Assembly: GCA_017792425.1 (NCBI GenBank)
Contig: CP051233.1
Coordinates: forward strand, 1,770,402 to 1,834,401
Reading direction: 5' to 3'
Length of the DNA: 64,000 nt
Source of the DNA: Thalassovita sp.
Lineage (GTDB): Bacteria; Pseudomonadota; Alphaproteobacteria; Rhodobacterales; Rhodobacteraceae
A program made the position numbers and the translations under genes. Below the pieces are notes generated by a model. The model was not told the origin of the DNA, searched no databases, and saw only the letters and a list, made by a program, of their open reading frames with translations. Position 1 is the first letter of the stretch, and every line of letters starts with the position of its first letter. This document shows, piece after piece, positions 62,507 to 64,000 of the stretch.

Positions 62507-63118
62507 ATGCAGACGGTGCGGCAGATCGCCGAAGAAATCCTTGACCGCGAAGGCGGCTTTGTGAACGACCCCGATGATCCGGGCGGGGCCACCAATCACG
62601 GGGTGACGGTGCAGACGATGCGACGGCTGGGGCTGGACCTGACCGGCGACGGGCAGGTGGACGAACAGGACGTAAGAACCCTGACCCGGCAACAAGCCGT
62701 TAACATTTATCTGCGAGATTACTACGAGCGGCCCCGGATCGGGGCGCTGCCCGGGGTGCTGCGGGCCTCGGTCTTTGACATGTATGTGAACGCGGGGGCA
62801 AACGCGGTGAAGATCCTGCAGCGGCTGTTGTGCCAGATGGGGCAGACGCTGGCCGTTGACGGGGTGATCGGGCCGCGCACCATTGCGGCGGCCCATGTGG
62901 CGGCGGCGCATGCGCCAGATCACCTCGCCGATGCCTACGGGATCGCGCGTCGGAACTACTATTTCGCGCTGGCAGATGCGCGACCGGCGTCGCGCAAATA
63001 CGCCCGCACCCGCGCCGGCGGCAAGGGCGGCTGGATCACGCGGGCCGAGGCGTTCATCACCCCTCGCTATCACCTGAGTGAAGCGGCTTTCAAGGAAAGG
63101 GTCGCGGCATGGGGCTGA
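62507..63118 (+). CDS. GH108-type N-acetylmuramidase (endolysin)
   Basis: A 203-residue peptidoglycan hydrolase. The GH108 motif EGGFVNDPDDPGGATNHGVT starts at Glu15, the expected catalytic acid. A peptidoglycan-binding-like C-terminal helical domain follows (VDGVIGPRTIAAA). A short calcium-loop-like insertion, DLTGDGQVDEQD (residues 44-55), is unusual. There is no signal peptide, so release needs the holin encoded next (10-base overlap). The pair resembles the endolysin/holin genes that release the gene transfer agent in Rhodobacter capsulatus. AGGAGG precedes the ATG. Confidence 0.88.
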   Translation: MQTVRQIAEEILDREGGFVNDPDDPGGATNHGVTVQTMRRLGLDLTGDGQVDEQDVRTLTRQQAVNIYLRDYYERPRIGALPGVLRASVFDMYVNAGANAVKILQRLLCQMGQTLAVDGVIGPRTIAAAHVAAAHAPDHLADAYGIARRNYYFALADARPASRKYARTRAGGKGGWITRAEAFITPRYHLSEAAFKERVAAWG

Positions 63119-63630
63119 TCGGCTGGATACTGGACCTGCTGTTCGGCGGCGGGCGGAACGTGGTGCGCGACACCGCCGGGGTGTTCCTGGAAAACGCCGA
63201 GGCACGCGCGGGCCGGGCACAGGATTTGCAGCAGGCGGCGCTGGCGCAATTCGGGGCCGAGTTCCTGCAGCCGCGCCGGGGACGGTTCGACAAGGTCGTG
63301 GACGGGCTGAACCGTCTGCCGCGCCCCGCACTGGCCTTTGGCACACTGGGCCTGTTCGTGGCGGCGATGGCGGACCCGGCGTGGTTTTCCGAACGGATGC
63401 GCGGCGTGGCGCTGGTGCCCGATCCGCTGTGGTGGCTGATGGGCGCGATCGTGTCCTTTTACTTTGGCGCGCGCCACCAGGCCAAGGGGCAGGAATTTCA
63501 GGAAAAAATGATCCTGAGCCTCTCCCGCCTGCCGGATTCGGGGGACGGGCCTGACGCGCCGGGTACCGCCCCCGGCCCCAACCCCGCACTGGAAGATTGG
63601 CAGCGCGCGAAAGTGGTGGCGTCCTACTGA
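63109..63630 (+). CDS. Holin family protein (three membrane helices)
   Basis: A 173-residue membrane protein with hydrophobic segments near residues 2-15, 75-95 and 105-125 and the family stretches GLIGWILDLLFGGGRNVVRD (start) and PDPLWWLMGAIVSFYFGAR. Such proteins form pores that let the endolysin reach the wall. It starts inside the endolysin gene (ATGGGGCTGA) and ends 75 bases before ccmF. No other phage genes lie nearby. A soluble tail with GDGPDAPGTAPGPNP closes it. Confidence 0.85.
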   Translation: MGLIGWILDLLFGGGRNVVRDTAGVFLENAEARAGRAQDLQQAALAQFGAEFLQPRRGRFDKVVDGLNRLPRPALAFGTLGLFVAAMADPAWFSERMRGVALVPDPLWWLMGAIVSFYFGARHQAKGQEFQEKMILSLSRLPDSGDGPDAPGTAPGPNPALEDWQRAKVVASY

Positions 63631-63705
63631 GGGCGCGACAATGTGAACGGCGGGGTGATCCGAATCCCATTGGCCCGCCCCGCGCGACCGCTTATAAGCG
63701 GGGGC

Positions 63706-64000
63706 ATGATTACAGAGCTTGGCCACTTCGCCCTTATCCTTGCCTTCATGGTCGCCTGCGTGCAGGCGGTCGTTCCCCTTATCGGTGCGCAGCGGCGCTG
63801 GCCCGGCTGGATGGCCGTCGCCGAACCCGCTGCGAACGCGCAGTTCCTGCTGACGGCGTTTTCCTTTGCCGCGCTGACCTATGCGTTCGTGACCTCTGAC
63901 TTTTCCCTGCGGCTGGTGGTGCTGAACTCGCATTCACTGAAGCCGATGCTGTACAAGGTGTCGGGCGTGTGGGGGAACCACGAGGGGTCCATGCTGTTGT
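63706..64000 (+). CDS. ccmF: Cytochrome c haem lyase CcmF, N-terminal part (runs off the window)
   Basis: Open frame from ATG 63706 to the right edge, 98 codons with no stop. The N-terminus MITELGHFALILAFMVACVQ and the conserved VWGNHEGSMLL (the start of the tryptophan-rich WWD-type region) identify CcmF, the membrane haem lyase that attaches haem to apocytochromes c. Only the first two or three of the usual fifteen helices are present. Its partner ccmE lies 1.4 kb upstream, separated by the lysis cassette. Confidence 0.93.
   Translation, partial: MITELGHFALILAFMVACVQAVVPLIGAQRRWPGWMAVAEPAANAQFLLTAFSFAALTYAFVTSDFSLRLVVLNSHSLKPMLYKVSGVWGNHEGSMLL

Noticed and set aside
62507..63630. Prophage remnant
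   Set aside because: Only a holin and an endolysin are present; no integrase, terminase, capsid or tail genes and no att-like repeats, so a GTA-type lysis cassette fits better.

Overview
The window is a stretch of chromosome from a high-GC alphaproteobacterium, most likely a Rhodobacterales (Roseobacter-type) species. The main evidence is an alphaproteobacterial SOS box (GTTC-N7-GTTC) in front of uvrA, an endolysin/holin pair of the kind that releases gene transfer agent in Rhodobacter, a Rhodobacteraceae-type small membrane protein behind gap, and the family-level resemblance of most housekeeping proteins. I found no rRNA, tRNA, CRISPR array, transposase or integrase. Genes are dense, with many ATGA stop/start overlaps.

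Layout. 1-16.7 kb is mixed housekeeping: cobA, an AlkA-type glycosylase with an esterase, an HNH nuclease, a bactofilin with an M23 peptidase, a DUF455 protein with peroxiredoxin, a giant AsmA-like protein with queA, an MFS carrier, DUF924, lpdA, and a DsrC/TusE-like protein with a rhodanese. 16.8-20.8 kb holds SOS-controlled uvrA, a DUF2892 membrane protein and a Crp/Fnr regulator. 20.8-27.8 kb is a valine-degradation cluster: isobutyryl-CoA dehydrogenase, a fused 3-hydroxyisobutyryl-CoA hydrolase/3-hydroxyisobutyrate dehydrogenase, mmsA and a divergent LysR gene. A YbdK-type ligase lies inside it. 27.8-32.8 kb has a cupin, a CBS protein, coaD, a hydrolase, gap and a DUF808 protein.

32.8-46.9 kb is the most interesting block. 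It is a nitrous oxide respiration locus of the atypical (clade II) kind: nosZ with a Sec rather than Tat signal, two dihaem cytochromes c, nosB, nosD, nosG, nosH, nosF, nosL and nosY, and no nosR or nosX. It is flanked by three periplasmic copper-delivery proteins (PCu(A)C, Sco and a TlpA-like thioredoxin) and by a methyltransferase/prenyltransferase pair resembling UbiE/MenG and MenA. Three FNR/NNR-type palindromes, in front of the ubiE-menA pair, between PCu(A)C and nosZ, and in front of sco, mark these units as one low-oxygen regulon. I infer that the pair may make or modify the quinol that NosGH oxidise to feed NosZ through the two cytochromes.

47-64 kb returns to core genes: transketolase, a coiled-coil protein with zapA, DedA, Grx4 with BolA, purL, a LysR gene, a fused indolepyruvate ferredoxin oxidoreductase, an acyltransferase, murI, ccmE, an endolysin/holin cassette, and the start of ccmF, which runs off the right edge. 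Dispersed intergenic repeats (three copies carrying paired GTACG-type cores; a 22-base GAGTATTTTTGG element, once single and once as a long inverted repeat) tie different parts of the window together.
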